From: Dethiosulfovibrio russensis | GTDB taxonomy: Bacteria; Synergistota; Synergistia; Synergistales; Dethiosulfovibrionaceae | NCBI RefSeq assembly: GCF_021568855.1 | Contig: NZ_JAKGUG010000003.1 | Location: 1-64,000, forward strand | DNA length: 64,000 nt | Reading direction: 5' to 3' | Shown here: positions 42,691 through 52,543 of the stretch, one piece after another | Position numbering within the stretch: the stretch's first letter is position 1 | Layout: every line of letters starts with the position of its first letter | Notes under the pieces: model-generated | The model's input: only the letters and a program-made list of their open reading frames with translations | Databases searched by the model: none | Told to the model about the DNA's origin: nothing | Position numbers and translations under genes: made by a program

Positions 42691-42716
42691 TATATGAACC
42701 AAGGGAGGTGAAATAG

Positions 42717-43133
42717 ATGCAGGACAGATACAACTTCCCGGCGGTGTTTCACTATAACCCCGACGGTCGTATCGGCATATACTTCCCCGATCTTCCCGGA
42801 TGCGTCAGCCAGGCGACCTCCGACAAAGAGGGGATAAAAAAAGCCACCGAAGCCCTTGAGCTTCACATCTTCGGGATGGAGGAGGACGGAGACTCTATCC
42901 CCAATCCATCCCGTCTATCCGATATCGATCTTGGACCAGGTGAAAGAACGGTGATGATCTCGGCCATAATGCCTCTGGTCAGAGATGCTATGGAGAGTAA
43001 GGCGATAAAAAAGACATTAACCCTGCCCTATTGGCTAAATCGTGCCGCTGAGGCTAAGGGAGTCAATTTCTCCGCTCTTCTCCAGAATGCTATAAGGGAA
43101 AACTTGGGTATTCAGGATGAAAGAAAATACTAA
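42717..43133 (+). CDS. hicB: HicB-family antitoxin
   Basis: Neutralises HicA and represses the operon. The 138-residue protein has the partial RNase H-like fold at residues 1-75 (FPAVFHYNPDGRIGIYFPDL, then PGCVSQATSDKEGIKKATEA) and a C-terminal ribbon-helix-helix for DNA binding (KKTLTLPYWLNRAAEAKGVN, then FSALLQNAI). ATG 42717 follows AAGGGAGGTGAAATAG. The antitoxin looks intact and better conserved than its toxin. Confidence 0.9.
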   Translation: MQDRYNFPAVFHYNPDGRIGIYFPDLPGCVSQATSDKEGIKKATEALELHIFGMEEDGDSIPNPSRLSDIDLGPGERTVMISAIMPLVRDAMESKAIKKTLTLPYWLNRAAEAKGVNFSALLQNAIRENLGIQDERKY

Positions 43134-43146
43134 AGTCCATGTCGAA

Positions 43147-43199
43147 AAACAGTCGTTCCCCACCCTCTTGATAGAGAGCGGGGAACGACTGTTTTTCCT
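43147..43199. terminator. Bidirectional terminator between hicB and purE
   Basis: A perfect 15-bp stem (AAACAGTCGTTCCCC with GGGGAACGACTGTTT) with an 18-nt loop. It has A-rich sequence on the left and TTTTT on the right, so it can end both the hicAB and the purine operon transcripts. Confidence 0.92.
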
Positions 43200-43203
43200 G
43201 GGG

Positions 43204-43719
43204 CTATTTAAACGCTTCCTCCGGCACCTCCGGAAGCTCCAGGGTCGATCTGGATTTGCGGACCTTTTCGGCCTGTTCCACCCGGAGGTCCTCCAGGTTC
43301 TGTCTCACCTTTTCGTCCAGGAGGGCCACTATCCTGGCTGCCAGAAGGGCGGCGTTTGCCCCTCCGTCTATTCCCACCGACGCCACGGGAACGCCCGGAG
43401 GCATCTGGGCCACCGAGTAGAGGGCGTCCAGCCCTCCCACGGTTCCGGCGGAAACCGGAACCCCTATGACCGGCAGGGAAGTGTGGGCGGCCAGCACGCC
43501 GGGAAGGGCGGCGGAAAGTCCCGCCACGGCTATGATCGCCATTAGCCCTCGTTTCTCTCCGTTGGCGGCGTAGGCCGCAGCGTCCTCCGGAGTCCTGTGG
43601 GCGGAGGCCACCGTCACCTCGTAGGGGATCTGGAGCTTGTCCAGCATGTCCCCCGCTTTTTTGGCGATCGCTTTGTCGCTTGCCGATCCCAGAACTATGC
43701 CTATCTTTGCCTTGGTCAT
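43204..43719 (-). CDS. purE: N5-carboxyaminoimidazole ribonucleotide mutase PurE
   Basis: Forms CAIR in purine synthesis. The 171-residue protein has IVLGSASDKAIAKKAGDMLD, the catalytic His in VASAHRTPEDAAAYA, and VAGLSAALPGVLAAHTSLPV. No purK is seen in the operon; class II PurE can use AIR and CO2 directly, so whether this is class I or II matters. The start overlaps the purD stop by 4 bases, and it is the last gene of the operon. Confidence 0.95.
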   Translation of the reverse strand: MTKAKIGIVLGSASDKAIAKKAGDMLDKLQIPYEVTVASAHRTPEDAAAYAANGEKRGLMAIIAVAGLSAALPGVLAAHTSLPVIGVPVSAGTVGGLDALYSVAQMPPGVPVASVGIDGGANAALLAARIVALLDEKVRQNLEDLRVEQAEKVRKSRSTLELPEVPEEAFK

Positions 43720-44996
43720 CTGTCTTCCTCCCTCGGCCTCTCCGTGTTTGCCGCTATGTCCTTTCGATAGAAAGCTCCCTGGAATTTTATCTTTTCGGCT
43801 TTTCCGTAGGCCCTTTTTCTGGCCTCGTCGGGAGTTGAGCCTGTGCCAACCACGGAAAGCACCCTTCCCCCCGCCGTTACTATCTTGTCGTTTTTAAGCG
43901 CCGTTCCCGCCTGGAAGACTGTAACGCCTTCCTCTTCGTCGTCCAGCCCCTCTATGGGGTGTCCCTTTTCGTAGCTGCCCGGGTATCCTTCCGAGGCTAT
44001 GACCAGGTTGACCGAGCACAGGTCCTTGAGAGACCATTTGGCCTCCGAGAGTTTTCCCTGGGTGCATCGGAGACAGGCCTCCAGCCAGTCGCCGTCGAAG
44101 AGGGGAAGCAGTGCCTGGGTCTCCGGGTCTCCCAGCCTGACGTTATACTCCAGCAGGTCGATCCTGCCCTCCGGGGAGACCATCAGCCCCGCGTATATGA
44201 CGCCACGGTAGTCTATGCCGTCTTTTTTCAGTCCCGACAGGGTTTTTTTCACGATCTCTTGCTCTATCTTTTTGGTCATCTCGGGGTCCACCCAGGGAAC
44301 CGGAGCGTAGGCTCCCATTCCTCCGGTGTTGGGGCCTCTGTCACCGTCGAAGGCCCTTTTATGGTCCTGGCTGGTGTGGAGGAGTCTCCATGTCTCTCCG
44401 TCGGTGATTATCATCACAGAGACCTCCCGTCCCGTAAGGCCGTTTTCCACCACGAGGGTCTTTCCGGCCTCGCCCAGCGATCCGTCCAGGAGCTCTTTGC
44501 AGGAGTCCAGCGCCTGGGAGAGGTCGTCGGAGATGAATACTCCCTTTCCCGCCGCAAGGCCGTCGGCTTTGACTATGTAGGGGGGCTTTCTTTCCTCCAG
44601 GGCTTCTCTCGCCTCGTCTATGCTGCGGCATATTTTGAACGGGGCGGTGGGTATGCCGTGTCTGGCCATGAATTCCTTGGAGTAGGCCTTGCTGGCCTCC
44701 AGCATGGCTCCGGCCTTTCCCGGACCGAACACCGGAATACCGGCCCTGCGAAGTTCGTCGGAGACGCCGGATACCAAAGGCGCCTCCGGGCCCACCACGA
44801 CCAGGTTTATCGAGAGGTCCTCGGCCAGTTTTACGACCGATTTCCCGTCGCAGGGATTCCCTTCGTGGCAGGTGGCTATTCCGGCGATTCCCGGGTTGCC
44901 CGGCAGGGCGTGCAGTTCGTCGCAGAGGGGCGATTTAGCCAGGGCCCAGGCTATGGCGTGTTCCCTGCCGCCTCCGCCGAGTACGAGTACCTTCAT
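43716..44996 (-). CDS. purD: Phosphoribosylamine-glycine ligase
   Basis: Second step of purine synthesis: joins glycine to phosphoribosylamine with ATP. The 426-residue ATP-grasp protein starts MKVLVLGGGGREHAIAWALA and has KADGLAAGKGVF, FDGDRGPNTGGMGAYAP and LLEYNVRLGDPETQ. It starts two bases after the purH stop and overlaps purE. Confidence 0.97.
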   Translation of the reverse strand: MKVLVLGGGGREHAIAWALAKSPLCDELHALPGNPGIAGIATCHEGNPCDGKSVVKLAEDLSINLVVVGPEAPLVSGVSDELRRAGIPVFGPGKAGAMLEASKAYSKEFMARHGIPTAPFKICRSIDEAREALEERKPPYIVKADGLAAGKGVFISDDLSQALDSCKELLDGSLGEAGKTLVVENGLTGREVSVMIITDGETWRLLHTSQDHKRAFDGDRGPNTGGMGAYAPVPWVDPEMTKKIEQEIVKKTLSGLKKDGIDYRGVIYAGLMVSPEGRIDLLEYNVRLGDPETQALLPLFDGDWLEACLRCTQGKLSEAKWSLKDLCSVNLVIASEGYPGSYEKGHPIEGLDDEEEGVTVFQAGTALKNDKIVTAGGRVLSVVGTGSTPDEARKRAYGKAEKIKFQGAFYRKDIAANTERPREEDR

Positions 44997-44998
44997 GG

Positions 44999-46534
44999 TC
45001 AGTGCCTGAAGGTCCGCCAGCCGCTGAGAAACATGGATATGCCAAGTTCCTCGGCTCTGGACTTGACCTCGTCGTCTCTGACGGAGCCGCCGGGCTGGAT
45101 TATCGCCACGATTCCGGCTTCCGCCGCCTTTTCCAGTCCGTCTGCGAAGGGGAAGAATGCGTCGGAGGCCATAACAGCTCCTTTGGCCTTATCTCCCGCC
45201 TGGGAGGCGGCGAACTCGACGGCGAAGACCCTGCTGCAAAATCCCATACCTATTCCTACCGCCGCTCCGTTTTTGACCATGGCGACTGCGTTGCTCTTGG
45301 ACAGACAGGCTACCTTCCAGGCCAGAAGCATGTCCTCCCAGAGGTCGAGTCTTTTAGGGCCGATCCACTCGCCCGAGTCGGGGGAGGGCAGAGGAGGAAG
45401 CTGGTCTTTCTGTGCCAGCAGTCCGCTCCATGTTCCGGTGATCTGCCAGGGCATCACCCGGCCTCCGTTCCACTTTATGAGCCTTAGGGAGGGACGGCGT
45501 TCCGCCAGGTATTCGACCGCTTTTTCGTCGAAGTCCGGGGCGGCGACTATCTCCGTGAAGTGTTCGCCTATCCTCTTGGCCGAGTCGAGGTCGACCGTCC
45601 TGGTAACCCCTACGACCCCGCCGTAGGCCGAAAGAGAGTCGCATTCGAAAGCCCTGTTGTAGGCGTCTCCTACTGTGTCTGCCACCGCCATGCCGCAGGG
45701 GGTGGTGTGCTTCAACACTACCGCTCCGACGTCCTTTTGCATCATGGCCATTCCTCTTAGGGCTCCGTCCAGGTCGAGTATGTTGTTGTAGGAAAGGGGC
45801 TTGCCTGCCAGCTGTTCCCATGGTAGTTCGGAGAGGGATGGCAGATAGAGTCCGGCGGTCTGATGGGGGTTTTCACCGTATCTCAGAGGCTGAGCCAGTT
45901 TAAGGTTGAGAGGCAGGTCCGAGGGTATCTCTTCCTGTTCCTCCATATCCCTGCCCAGCTCGGAGGACAGACCGGCGGTTATGGCCGAGTCGTATCCCGA
46001 TGTGAGGGCGAAGGCCTTGAGGGCCAGAGACTGTCTGGTGGATACGGATATATCTCCCTCTTTGTCCAGCTCCTCTACTATGGAGTCGTAGTCGGCAATG
46101 TCAGATATCACAGTTACGTGGCGGTAGTTCTTGGCCGCAGCTCTCAAAAGGGTTACCCCGCCTATGTCTATCTTCTCTATGAGCTCGTCCAGCCCTCCGC
46201 CGGATCGGACCGTTTCCTCGAAGGGATAGAGGGTGCAGACCACCATGTCTATCAGGGGGATCCTGTGGGTGTCGACGTCGGCCATGTCGCTTTCGAGCTC
46301 CCGTCTGGCAAGTATGCCTCCCGATATGGCCGGGTGCAGGGTCTTCACCCGGCCTCCCAGCATGTGGGGCACTCCGGTCAGGTCGGCGACCTCCACGACC
46401 TCGACTTCGCCTTCTTCAATGGCCTTTGCGGTTCCCGAGCTGGAGACTATCTCCCAACCTCGCTCGGATAGCGCCTTGGCGAACTGGACCACGCCGGTCT
46501 TGTCGTAGACCGATATGAGGGCTCTTCTCTTCAT
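44999..46534 (-). CDS. purH: Bifunctional AICAR transformylase / IMP cyclohydrolase
   Basis: The last two steps to IMP. The 511-residue protein has an N-terminal MGS-like cyclohydrolase (RALISVYDKTGVVQFAKALS, then FPALLRA-type LHPAISGGILARRE) and the C-terminal transformylase (LRYGENPHQTAGLYL, the Lys-His motif VVLKHTTPCGMAVA and SDAFFPFADGLEKAAEAG). Its start overlaps the purN stop by 4 bases. Confidence 0.97.
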   Translation of the reverse strand: MKRRALISVYDKTGVVQFAKALSERGWEIVSSSGTAKAIEEGEVEVVEVADLTGVPHMLGGRVKTLHPAISGGILARRELESDMADVDTHRIPLIDMVVCTLYPFEETVRSGGGLDELIEKIDIGGVTLLRAAAKNYRHVTVISDIADYDSIVEELDKEGDISVSTRQSLALKAFALTSGYDSAITAGLSSELGRDMEEQEEIPSDLPLNLKLAQPLRYGENPHQTAGLYLPSLSELPWEQLAGKPLSYNNILDLDGALRGMAMMQKDVGAVVLKHTTPCGMAVADTVGDAYNRAFECDSLSAYGGVVGVTRTVDLDSAKRIGEHFTEIVAAPDFDEKAVEYLAERRPSLRLIKWNGGRVMPWQITGTWSGLLAQKDQLPPLPSPDSGEWIGPKRLDLWEDMLLAWKVACLSKSNAVAMVKNGAAVGIGMGFCSRVFAVEFAASQAGDKAKGAVMASDAFFPFADGLEKAAEAGIVAIIQPGGSVRDDEVKSRAEELGISMFLSGWRTFRH

Positions 46535-47121
46535 CTGGAATCGTCCTTTCCTGTGTGAATTATCCCGGAGAAGAGTTTCTCCAGGGTTCTCCAGTATAGT
46601 CTGTGTTCCGCTCGGTGAATCCTTCTTTCCAGGGTTTCCATGTTATCGTCCGGTTTTACCCTTACCGGCATCTGGGACAGGATGGTCCCGTGGTCCACCA
46701 GTTCGTCCACCAGGTGGACCGTTACCCCCGTCACCTTTACACCGTAGCCCCAGGCATCCTCTATGCCGTGGGCTCCGGGGAAGGAGGGGAGCAGGGCGGG
46801 GTGGATGTTCACGATCCTTCCGGCGTGGGAGGATACGAAGCCCGGCGAGAGTATTCTCATGAAGCCGGCCAGTACGAGCCAGCCCAGGTCGTGACGACGC
46901 CAAAGGCGGTGGAGATGTTCCTCCGCCGCCTCTTTGCCGTTTTCGTAGGGCAGTAGCTCGGTCTTTACCCCTCTGGCGGCCGCCTTCTCCAGGCCGGGGG
47001 CTCCGGGTCGGTCCGACGCCACGAAGGAGACGTTGGCCTTCAGATCTCCCGATTTCACTCGGTCCAGGATGGCGTCCATGTTGGAGCCTCTGCCGGATAT
47101 CAGCAGTCCTATGGAGGTCAT
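46531..47121 (-). CDS. purN: Phosphoribosylglycinamide formyltransferase PurN
   Basis: Formylates GAR using 10-formyl-tetrahydrofolate. The 196-residue protein begins TSIGLLISGRGSNMDAIL and has the catalytic Asn-His-Asp set (VLAGFMRILS, NIHPALLPSFPG and VHLVDELVDHGTIL). ATG 47121 overlaps the purM stop (ATGA). A much longer open frame upstream on this strand is Arg-rich and not coding. Confidence 0.96.
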   Translation of the reverse strand: MTSIGLLISGRGSNMDAILDRVKSGDLKANVSFVASDRPGAPGLEKAAARGVKTELLPYENGKEAAEEHLHRLWRRHDLGWLVLAGFMRILSPGFVSSHAGRIVNIHPALLPSFPGAHGIEDAWGYGVKVTGVTVHLVDELVDHGTILSQMPVRVKPDDNMETLERRIHRAEHRLYWRTLEKLFSGIIHTGKDDSR

Positions 47122-48110
47122 GCCACCGTACCGAAGATCACCGGGGTCTCCCCTTTTTCTCTCAGTTTTTCCGTAACTTCGTCGCGGTTTTCTGGGGCAA
47201 CCACCAGGGTGTATCCTATTCCGAGGTTGAAGACCCTGCGCATCTCCGATTCGTCCACGCCTCTGTCCGAGATGTAGTCGAATATGGCCGGTCTGTTCCA
47301 GGAGTCGAAGTCTATCTCGGGGAGCATTCCCTTCGGAAGGGCTCTCTCTATGTTTTCCTCCAGGCCCCCTCCGGTGATATGGGCCATCGCCTTTATCTTT
47401 CCGGTTTTTAGAGCCGAGAGAACCGGACGGGGATAGAGCCTGGTGGGTTTTAGCAGGGCGTCCGAGAGGGGCTCTCCCAGTTGGTCGATCTTTTCGTGAA
47501 GTGAGGCGGCGAGCTCTTTCTCCAGTGCCTTTCTGACCAGAGAGTAGCCGTTGCTGTGTATGCCCGAGCTTGCGAGCCCTATCATGAGGTCGCCTCTTTC
47601 GACGCAGGATCCGTCTATGAGGTCCTCTCTGTCTACAGTTCCCACGGCGAAGCCTGCCAGGTCGAATCCGTTGGGAGGGTACACCCCGGGCATCTCGGCG
47701 GTTTCGCCTCCGAGAAGAGCGCATCCCGATTCGAGACAGGCGTCCATGACTCCCTCGACTACGGGGATGAGTCTGTCCGAGTCCAGCTTGCCGCAGGCCA
47801 GGTAGTCGAGGAAGAGTATAGGTCTGGCTCCGCAGGTTATCAGGTCGTTTACGCTCATCGCCACCAGGTCCTGCCCCAGCCCCTTGAGTTTTCCAGCGGC
47901 CTCGGCTATCTCCAGCTTGGTGCCGACGCCGTCGCAGCAGGCGGCCAGAAGAGAGCCTCCGCCCATGTCGTAGAGGCCGCTGAAGCCGCCTATTCCACCT
48001 ACTACGTTAGGGTCCTTGGGTCTTTGGGACATGAGCTCGCCTATCCGCTTGACCCAGCGGTTGCCTCCGTCTATGGTGACTCCCGATTCCTCATATGTCC
48101 AGTTCTTCAT
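47118..48110 (-). CDS. purM: Phosphoribosylformylglycinamidine cyclo-ligase
   Basis: Closes the imidazole ring to AIR. The 330-residue protein has GGIGGFSGLYDM, AACCDGVGTKLEIAEAAGKL, MSVNDLITCGARPILFLDYL, GGETAEMPGVY and AHITGGGLEENIERALP. ATG 48110 (KNWTYEESGVTIDGG) follows GGAGAGAAAT, which lies within the purF 3' end, overlapping by 20 bases. Confidence 0.97.
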   Translation of the reverse strand: MKNWTYEESGVTIDGGNRWVKRIGELMSQRPKDPNVVGGIGGFSGLYDMGGGSLLAACCDGVGTKLEIAEAAGKLKGLGQDLVAMSVNDLITCGARPILFLDYLACGKLDSDRLIPVVEGVMDACLESGCALLGGETAEMPGVYPPNGFDLAGFAVGTVDREDLIDGSCVERGDLMIGLASSGIHSNGYSLVRKALEKELAASLHEKIDQLGEPLSDALLKPTRLYPRPVLSALKTGKIKAMAHITGGGLEENIERALPKGMLPEIDFDSWNRPAIFDYISDRGVDESEMRRVFNLGIGYTLVVAPENRDEVTEKLREKGETPVIFGTVA

Positions 48111-49464
48111 ATTTCTCTCCGTCCTCCATGTAGGATCCGCTGAAACAGGCGGTGCATACCTCGCAGGCCGGTAGGCCAATGGCCTCTACCAGGTCCGTCT
48201 CGGTAAGATAGGCCAGCGAGTTGGCCCCTATTTCGGCGCATAGGGCCTCTTCGTTGGATCGGGCCGCCGCGAGCTCCTCCCTGGTGGGGGTGTCTATGCC
48301 GTAGTAGCAGGGAAAGCGCACCGGCGGAGAGGATATCCTCATGTGTATCTCCGAGGCGCCGTAGTTTCTCAAAAGCTCTACCATCTTTCTGGAGGTCGTT
48401 CCACGGACTATGGAGTCGTCCACCACAGCCAGGCTTTGACCCTTTATTAGCTCTCTTATCGGGTTGAGCTTTTTCCTTACACCCAGCTCCCTCACCCTCT
48501 GGGTGGGTTCGATGAAGGTCCGTCCGGAGTAACGGTTCCTGACTATGGCTTTCTCGTAGGCTAGCCCCGATTCCTCGGCGTAGCCCATGGCCGCTATCGT
48601 TCCGCTGTCGGGCATTCCAGTAACGCAGTTTCCCGAGCAGGGAGACCTTCTGGCCAATCTACGGCCCAGCTCTTTTCTTACCTGATAGACCGATTGTCCC
48701 GCTATCAGGCTGTCCGGTCTGGCGAAGTAGACGAATTCGAAGGCGCAGAGGTATCTCCGCCTTGGCTCCACCGGGATCCTGAGGGAATGGAGGCCGTCTG
48801 TGTCTATCACCAGGATCTCTCCCGGATCGAGCTCCCGGATCATCTCCGCCCCTACCAGGTCGAGGGCGCAGCTCTCGGACGATATGTAGTAGACGTCGTC
48901 TCTCTTGCCCAGGGCGAGGGGACGGAATCCCCAGGGATCTCTGGCAGCCACCAGGCGGTCCTTCAGGGCCACAGCGAGAGAGAATGCTCCCTTGAGTTTT
49001 CTCAGAGAGTCGACCAGGGCGTCCAGCTCCGTTTTGTGGGGTTGGTGGGCCATGAGGTGGAGGATGACCTCCGTGTCGGTGGTGGACTGAAATATGGCCC
49101 CTCTGTTCTCAAGGTATCTTCTTACCCCCGAGGCGTTGGATATGTTGCCGTTATGGGCTATTGCCACCGGGCCCCTGCAGTAGTTTGCCGCCAGGGGCTG
49201 CACGTTAGACAGTCCCGAGCCTCCGGCAGTGGAGTAGCGGACGTGTCCTATGGCGGAGCTCGCCGGGATGCCCGACAGTTCCGCCTGGTTCAAAGCCAGG
49301 TGTACAAGGCCCTGTCCCTTTATGGTCCTTATCTGATTTTCTCCGTCGATCCATGCTACTCCCGCCGATTCCTGTCCTCTGTGCTGGAGGGCGTAGAGGC
49401 CCAGGTAGACCTCCTCGAGGACCGGATTGCCCGAGGCGGAAAAGGCGCCGAAAACTCCGCACAT
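48091..49464 (-). CDS. purF: Amidophosphoribosyltransferase
   Basis: First step of purine synthesis. The 457-residue protein starts MCGVFGAF with Cys2 as the glutaminase nucleophile and no propeptide. The phosphoribosyl domain has the PRPP loop VVDDSIVRGTTSRKM. Four Cys matching the B. subtilis Fe-S set seem present (CSGNC region, and CEVCTACFSGSY near the end), so an oxygen-sensitive 4Fe-4S cluster is likely. It starts two bases before the purL stop on this strand. Confidence 0.97.
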   Translation of the reverse strand: MCGVFGAFSASGNPVLEEVYLGLYALQHRGQESAGVAWIDGENQIRTIKGQGLVHLALNQAELSGIPASSAIGHVRYSTAGGSGLSNVQPLAANYCRGPVAIAHNGNISNASGVRRYLENRGAIFQSTTDTEVILHLMAHQPHKTELDALVDSLRKLKGAFSLAVALKDRLVAARDPWGFRPLALGKRDDVYYISSESCALDLVGAEMIRELDPGEILVIDTDGLHSLRIPVEPRRRYLCAFEFVYFARPDSLIAGQSVYQVRKELGRRLARRSPCSGNCVTGMPDSGTIAAMGYAEESGLAYEKAIVRNRYSGRTFIEPTQRVRELGVRKKLNPIRELIKGQSLAVVDDSIVRGTTSRKMVELLRNYGASEIHMRISSPPVRFPCYYGIDTPTREELAAARSNEEALCAEIGANSLAYLTETDLVEAIGLPACEVCTACFSGSYMEDGEKYEELDI

Positions 49465-49465
49465 A

Positions 49466-51622
49466 TCAGAGATTCCAGCTTTCCCTGATCTCGGATACCG
49501 ACAGATCTACCAGGTCGTCCAGGGTCAGGCGGTTTCCTCCGACCTGTCCTATCTCCGTCACGGCGTAGCCCTTCCAGAGGGCTCTGAAGAGAACCAGTCG
49601 GTTTTTAGGAACCGAGTAAACTGCCCTGGGGCCTCCTTCTCCGAAGAGGAGGACGTCCCTCCTGGTGGGGCAGGGTATGGATATAGAGGCTCCCAGGCCG
49701 CTGGCTCCGGCCTCCTTGGCCAGGGCCACGGCCAGTCCTCCTCCTGCTATGGGCATTCCCGACGAGGCGGCCCGCCTTTTGGCCGTCTCGATCGCCCTCA
49801 GGATGAACTCGTTTTCCAGCTCTCCGTCGAAGTCCAGAGGTTTGCCCCAGATGCGGCCGGTCTTGTTCAGCAGGTAGGATCCTCCGTCGAGCCTCGGGTT
49901 GGGCATTCCCACGTAGAAGAGTCTGTCTCCCTCGCTCCAGTTGCCGGAACGGAGAAGCTCCTCGATGTTTTCGACGAATCCTACCGTTCCGACCAGGGGA
50001 GTCGGCAGAATGGGGCCGTTGGCGGTCTCGTTGTACAGGCTGACGTTTCCGGACACCACGGGGCATTTCAGTGAGGAACAGGCCTCGGCCATTCCCTTGG
50101 CGGACTGCTCCAGGGTCCAGAACTGCTCGGGTTTCTCCGGAGAGGGGAAGTTCAGGCAGTCGGTGGTCCCGGCCGGTTTCGCTCCGGCTACGGCGAGAGC
50201 CCGGCAGCTTCTGGCCACGACCTCGGCTGAGCCGTTGTAGGGATCTAGCCAGCACATGAAGGGCTGGGCCTCCATGGACATGACGGCTAATCGGTCGGTG
50301 CCCTCGATCCTTACGGCGCTCACAGGGGATCCTGGACCTATCACCGTGTTGGTCTGGACCATCGAGTCGTACTGCTCGAATATCTCTTTTCTGGAGCGAT
50401 GGGAATGGGAGCCCAGAAGGTTCAAAATCTCCTCGTTCCAGTTTTCCGGAAGGGGAAGCGAGTCGAGGTCGAAGTTCCAGCGATCCTCCAGGTCCTCGGG
50501 TCTGACGGAGGGCCAGGGGATCTCGGGACAGTCGCTGCCTATTACAGACGCAGGCATGTCTGCGACGGTGTCCCCCTTCCAGAGGATGCGGTAATGATCG
50601 CCCTTTTCGGTCTCTCCTATGACGGCGCAGTCCAGCTCCCATTTTCCGGCGACAGCCATCACCTGGTCGACCTTTTCCGGCTCGACTATGAGCAGCATCC
50701 TCTCCTGAGACTCGGATAGGGCTATCTCCCAGGGCTCCATTCCCTCGGCCCTGAGTGGAACGGCGTCGAAGTCTATGGTCATGGCGATGCCGCTCTTGGC
50801 GGCTATCTCGCTGGAGGAGGAGAGTATTCCCGCCGCTCCCATGTCCTGCATGCTGACCAGCAGGTCCTTGTCTCGCAGTTCCAGACAGGCCTCTATGAGA
50901 AGCTTTTCCGTGAAGGGATCGCCTATCTGGATGGACGGGACCCCCGAACCGTCCTCGGCTAGCTCCACCGAGGCGAAGGCCGCTCCGGCTATGCCGTCCC
51001 TTCCTGTCTTGGAGCCAAGTATCAGTACCTTCTGGCCAGAAGAGGCCGTCTGGGAGCTCACCATTCTGTCGGTCGGGACAAGTCCGGCGCAGAAGGCGTT
51101 AACCAGGGGGTTGCCCCTGTAGCTTTCGTGATAGACCGTCTTGCCTCCTACGGTGGGAACTCCTACGCAGTTGCCGTAGCCTCCCACTCCCTTTACCACT
51201 CCGTCGGCCAGTGCCTGGGTCTTCCTCTCCTCCGGGTCTCCGAAGAAAAGTCCGTCCATGGAGGCTACAGGCCTGGCTCCCAGGGCCATTATGTCTCGAA
51301 TTATGCCTCCTACCCCCGTGGCGGCTCCCTGATAGGGGGCGACTGCGGAGGGATGGTTGTGGCTTTCCACCTTGAAAGCCAGCCCGAGTCCGTCTCCGGC
51401 GTCGACGACCCCGGCGTTTTCCCCCGGTCCGAGGAGGACCCTGTCTCCGTCCTTGGGGAATAGCCTCAGAAGCGGCTTGGTCGATTTGTAGCTACAGTGT
51501 TCTGACCACATTACCCCCATGATCTGAAGCTCCAGGTCGTTGGGCTCCCTTCCGAGTCTGGCTTTCAGGGCGTCGTATTCCTCTTTGCGGAGTCCCGCTT
51601 TGGAGTAATCCATATCAGGCAC
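49466..51622 (-). CDS. purL: Phosphoribosylformylglycinamidine synthase subunit PurL (small form)
   Basis: Converts FGAR to FGAM with PurQ and PurS. The 718-residue protein is the small type: [53 protein letters not shown], and in the second half [20 protein letters not shown] and [13 protein letters not shown]. It overlaps purQ by 8 bases. Confidence 0.97.
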   Translation of the reverse strand: MPDMDYSKAGLRKEEYDALKARLGREPNDLELQIMGVMWSEHCSYKSTKPLLRLFPKDGDRVLLGPGENAGVVDAGDGLGLAFKVESHNHPSAVAPYQGAATGVGGIIRDIMALGARPVASMDGLFFGDPEERKTQALADGVVKGVGGYGNCVGVPTVGGKTVYHESYRGNPLVNAFCAGLVPTDRMVSSQTASSGQKVLILGSKTGRDGIAGAAFASVELAEDGSGVPSIQIGDPFTEKLLIEACLELRDKDLLVSMQDMGAAGILSSSSEIAAKSGIAMTIDFDAVPLRAEGMEPWEIALSESQERMLLIVEPEKVDQVMAVAGKWELDCAVIGETEKGDHYRILWKGDTVADMPASVIGSDCPEIPWPSVRPEDLEDRWNFDLDSLPLPENWNEEILNLLGSHSHRSRKEIFEQYDSMVQTNTVIGPGSPVSAVRIEGTDRLAVMSMEAQPFMCWLDPYNGSAEVVARSCRALAVAGAKPAGTTDCLNFPSPEKPEQFWTLEQSAKGMAEACSSLKCPVVSGNVSLYNETANGPILPTPLVGTVGFVENIEELLRSGNWSEGDRLFYVGMPNPRLDGGSYLLNKTGRIWGKPLDFDGELENEFILRAIETAKRRAASSGMPIAGGGLAVALAKEAGASGLGASISIPCPTRRDVLLFGEGGPRAVYSVPKNRLVLFRALWKGYAVTEIGQVGGNRLTLDDLVDLSVSEIRESWNL

Positions 51623-52295
51623 CGGTCCTTTCGATCCATCTCTTTATCGACAGCCACATGGGAAGTCCGTCGTCTCCCCCTACGGCTCTATCGGAATATC
51701 TCTCCGGGTGGGGCATCATCCCCAGAACGTTCCCGCCTTCGTTGTATATACCGGCGATGTCGTTCAGGGCCCCGTTGGGGTTCCCTCCGCTGTAGCGAAA
51801 CGCCACCTGCCCCCGTTTCTCCAGGAGCTCCAGCTCATCCTCTGGAAGGTGGTATCGACCCTCGTAGTGGGCTATGGGTACCGTTATCACCTGTCCCTTT
51901 TCGTAGCCGGAGGTGAAGGCGGTGTCGTCCCTCTCCACCGATATCTCGACGGGGCGACAGATGAAGGCCAGGTCCCGGTTGACCAGTAGGGCCCCGGGAA
52001 GCATCTTGGATTCGGTCAAAACCTGAAAACCGTTGCATATCCCCAGCACCAGACCGCCCCGATCGGCGTGCCGTTTCACGTCGGCCATGATGGGAGCCGT
52101 GTGGGCCATAGCGCCGCAACGGAGGTAGTCGCCGTAGGAAAAGCCGCCTGGCAGAACGACGAGGTCGGTTTCTCCTGGAAGCTCCGTCTCTCCGTGCCAG
52201 ACCAGCTCGGCCTCGTCTCCCGTTGCGTATTTTATGGCTTTGACCACGTCTCTGTCGCAGTTGCTGCCGGGGAAGACCACCACGGCGACGTTCAT
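51615..52295 (-). CDS. purQ: Phosphoribosylformylglycinamidine synthase glutaminase subunit PurQ
   Basis: Supplies ammonia from glutamine to PurL. The 226-residue class I glutaminase begins [20 protein letters not shown] and has the nucleophile Cys in [14 protein letters not shown] and His-Glu near the end ([14 protein letters not shown]). ATG 52295 overlaps the purS stop by 4 bases; upstream in-frame sequence belongs to purS. Confidence 0.97.
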   Translation of the reverse strand: MNVAVVVFPGSNCDRDVVKAIKYATGDEAELVWHGETELPGETDLVVLPGGFSYGDYLRCGAMAHTAPIMADVKRHADRGGLVLGICNGFQVLTESKMLPGALLVNRDLAFICRPVEISVERDDTAFTSGYEKGQVITVPIAHYEGRYHLPEDELELLEKRGQVAFRYSGGNPNGALNDIAGIYNEGGNVLGMMPHPERYSDRAVGGDDGLPMWLSIKRWIERTGA

Positions 52296-52543
52296 CTCAG
52301 TTCCTCCACCTTTACCGTGTAGTCCTCGACTATGGCGTTTACGAGAAGATCCTTGCACATTTTATCGAAGGTTTCCTTGGCGGAATCCATGTCGGAGGCC
52401 TCTATCTCGACTCGGATGTATTTACCTACCCTGACGGAAGGGTCGTCGTAGCCCAGCCTCGTCAGGGATGCCGCGACGGCCTTGCCCTGGGTGTCCAGGA
52501 CTCCCTCTTTCAGATATACCAGTATCTCCGCTCCGTAACGCAT
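52292..52543 (-). CDS. purS: Phosphoribosylformylglycinamidine synthase subunit PurS
   Basis: The small bridging subunit of the PurLQS complex, 83 residues, of typical length: [20 protein letters not shown], then [23 protein letters not shown] 52543 shares one base with the purC stop. Its presence agrees with the small form of PurL. Confidence 0.96.
   Translation of the reverse strand: MRYGAEILVYLKEGVLDTQGKAVAASLTRLGYDDPSVRVGKYIRVEIEASDMDSAKETFDKMCKDLLVNAIVEDYTVKVEELR

Noticed and set aside
43959-45626. 555-codon plus-strand frame opposite purD and purH
   Set aside because: Fully antisense to two recognised purine genes; low-complexity, no start signal.
46531-47724. Long minus-strand frame as an N-terminally extended PurN
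   Set aside because: The extra 200 residues lie inside purM in another frame, are Arg-rich and lack similarity; PurN has normal length from 47121.
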